From an uncultured Bacillota bacterium (lineage in GTDB: Bacteria; Bacillota; Clostridia; Peptostreptococcales; Anaerovoracaceae), in NCBI GenBank assembly GCA_949287115.1, contig CASEFF010000031.1:1-6331 (forward strand): a stretch of 6,331 nucleotides of DNA. Reading direction: 5' to 3'. Position 1 is the stretch's first letter. The number at the start of each line of letters is the position of its first letter. The notes under the pieces are model-generated. The model was not told the origin of the DNA. It searched no databases and saw nothing but the letters and a program-made list of their open reading frames with translations. A program made the translations under genes and the position numbers. This document shows, piece after piece, positions 5,806 through 6,331 of the stretch.

Positions 5806-6331
5806 ATGATACAGCTCGATCAGATCAGGGGTCAGATGCCCGAACTGGAGACGATGCTGAAAGAGGCAGGTGAGTCCCTTTGACCCGGCCGGGTTGAAGG
5901 CAAGACTTAAAGAGATAGATGAAAAAGTAAACGAGAGCGGTTTCTGGGACGATCCGGAGGCGGCTCAGAAGGTGATGAAGGAAAAGAAATCCATCGAGGA
6001 CAAGCTTGAGGAACTGGAGGATCTTCAGGGACAGCTTGAGGATCTGGAAGTCATGATAGAGATGGCCGACGAGGAGCAGGACGAATCCTTTGCCGATGAA
6101 GCGGAGAAGACGTTCGACAAGCTGTCGGCGGAGCTGGAGGATCTTCGCCTCAGGACTCTGCTGGACGGCAAGTATGACAAGAACAATGCGATAATATCGG
6201 TTCACGCGGGCTCGGGCGGCACTGACGCCCAGGACTGGGCCGAAATGCTTTTCCGTATGTACAGCAGATGGTGTGAGAAAAAAGGATACAAGGCGAAGCT
6301 CATAGACATGCAGGATGATACGGAAGGCGGC
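5806..6331 (+). CDS. prfB: Peptide chain release factor 2, with programmed +1 frameshift; cut by the right edge
   Basis: RF2 recognises UGA and UAA stop codons and triggers release of the finished protein on the ribosome. The first 25 codons (5806-5880, MIQLDQIRGQMPELETMLKE then AGESL) end at an in-frame TGA at 5881. Reading continues in the +1 frame from GAC at 5882 to the window end, giving DPAGLKARLKEIDEKVNESG and onward, 150 further codons. The visible part is the N-terminal helical domain, rich in Glu, Leu and Lys, followed by HAGSGGTDAQDWAEM (133-147), a signature of RF2 and of the class I release factors. The tripeptide stop-recognition motif (SPF in RF2) and the catalytic GGQ lie beyond the window. 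The break at codon 26 is the conserved autoregulatory site of prfB and not damage. Position directly after secA fits the common Firmicutes order. Confidence 0.97.
5868..5884 (+). promoter_or_regulatory. Programmed +1 frameshift site of prfB
   Basis: The slippery sequence CTTTGAC (5878-5884) holds Leu codon CTT, stop TGA and C, the conserved arrangement. When RF2 is scarce the ribosome pauses at TGA, slips one base from CTT to TTT, and continues with GAC. The upstream Shine-Dalgarno-like stimulator is AGGTGA (5868-5873), complementary to the 16S rRNA tail. Four nt separate it from CTT, and seven separate the AGG from CTT. In E. coli, AGGGGG is followed by three nt and then CTT, so the geometry differs somewhat. 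Confidence 0.93.

Noticed and set aside
5806..5883. prfB as a pseudogene because of the stop at codon 26
   Set aside because: CTTTGAC with an upstream Shine-Dalgarno-like sequence is the known programmed frameshift of RF2 genes, and the +1 frame continues with an intact RF2 sequence.

Overview
The window reads as ordinary chromosome from a Gram-positive anaerobe of the Clostridia type. The pointers are the secA-prfB gene order typical of Firmicutes, strong AGGAGG-like ribosome binding sites, frequent ATA, AGA and AGG codons, base composition near half G+C, and a hemolysin-like CBS protein and an AEC transporter of low-GC Gram-positive flavour. I cannot name the genus from this sequence. All five genes lie on the + strand.

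Layout: (1) the 3' half of an AEC-family permease gene runs off the left edge (1-465). (2) 55 bp later, behind a very strong ribosome binding site, comes a NYN-domain ribonuclease-like protein with a C-terminal OST-HTH/LOTUS-like domain (521-1294), followed by a hairpin with a T-tract. (3) A roughly 520-bp gap holds no credible gene. Most of it is a 297-bp structured element (1391-1687) bounded by matching 57-nt inverted repeats, and a possible promoter follows. (4) A one-TM CBS/CorC_HlyC protein (1819-2721) is followed by a 43-bp sequence present twice, each copy with a GC-rich hairpin; the second copy touches the secA ribosome binding site. (5) secA (2836-5607) is complete, with all the expected ATPase motifs and the zinc-binding tail. 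(6) A 59-bp repeat occurs twice between secA and prfB, and its first copy contains the last codons and stop of secA. (7) prfB (release factor 2) begins at 5806 with the in-frame TGA of the classic programmed +1 frameshift, and runs off the right edge.

The CBS gene, secA and prfB are closely spaced with no convincing terminator between them, so they may share a transcript. SecA powers protein export and RF2 ends translation at UGA and UAA codons; their linkage is common in Firmicutes and needs no functional explanation. The coding content is mostly housekeeping. The unusual material is intergenic: three different repeat families fill the three larger gaps, two of them touching gene ends. I see no evidence of a new multi-gene system. 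The best candidates for undescribed biology are the 297-bp inverted-repeat element and the repeat that supplies the end of secA.
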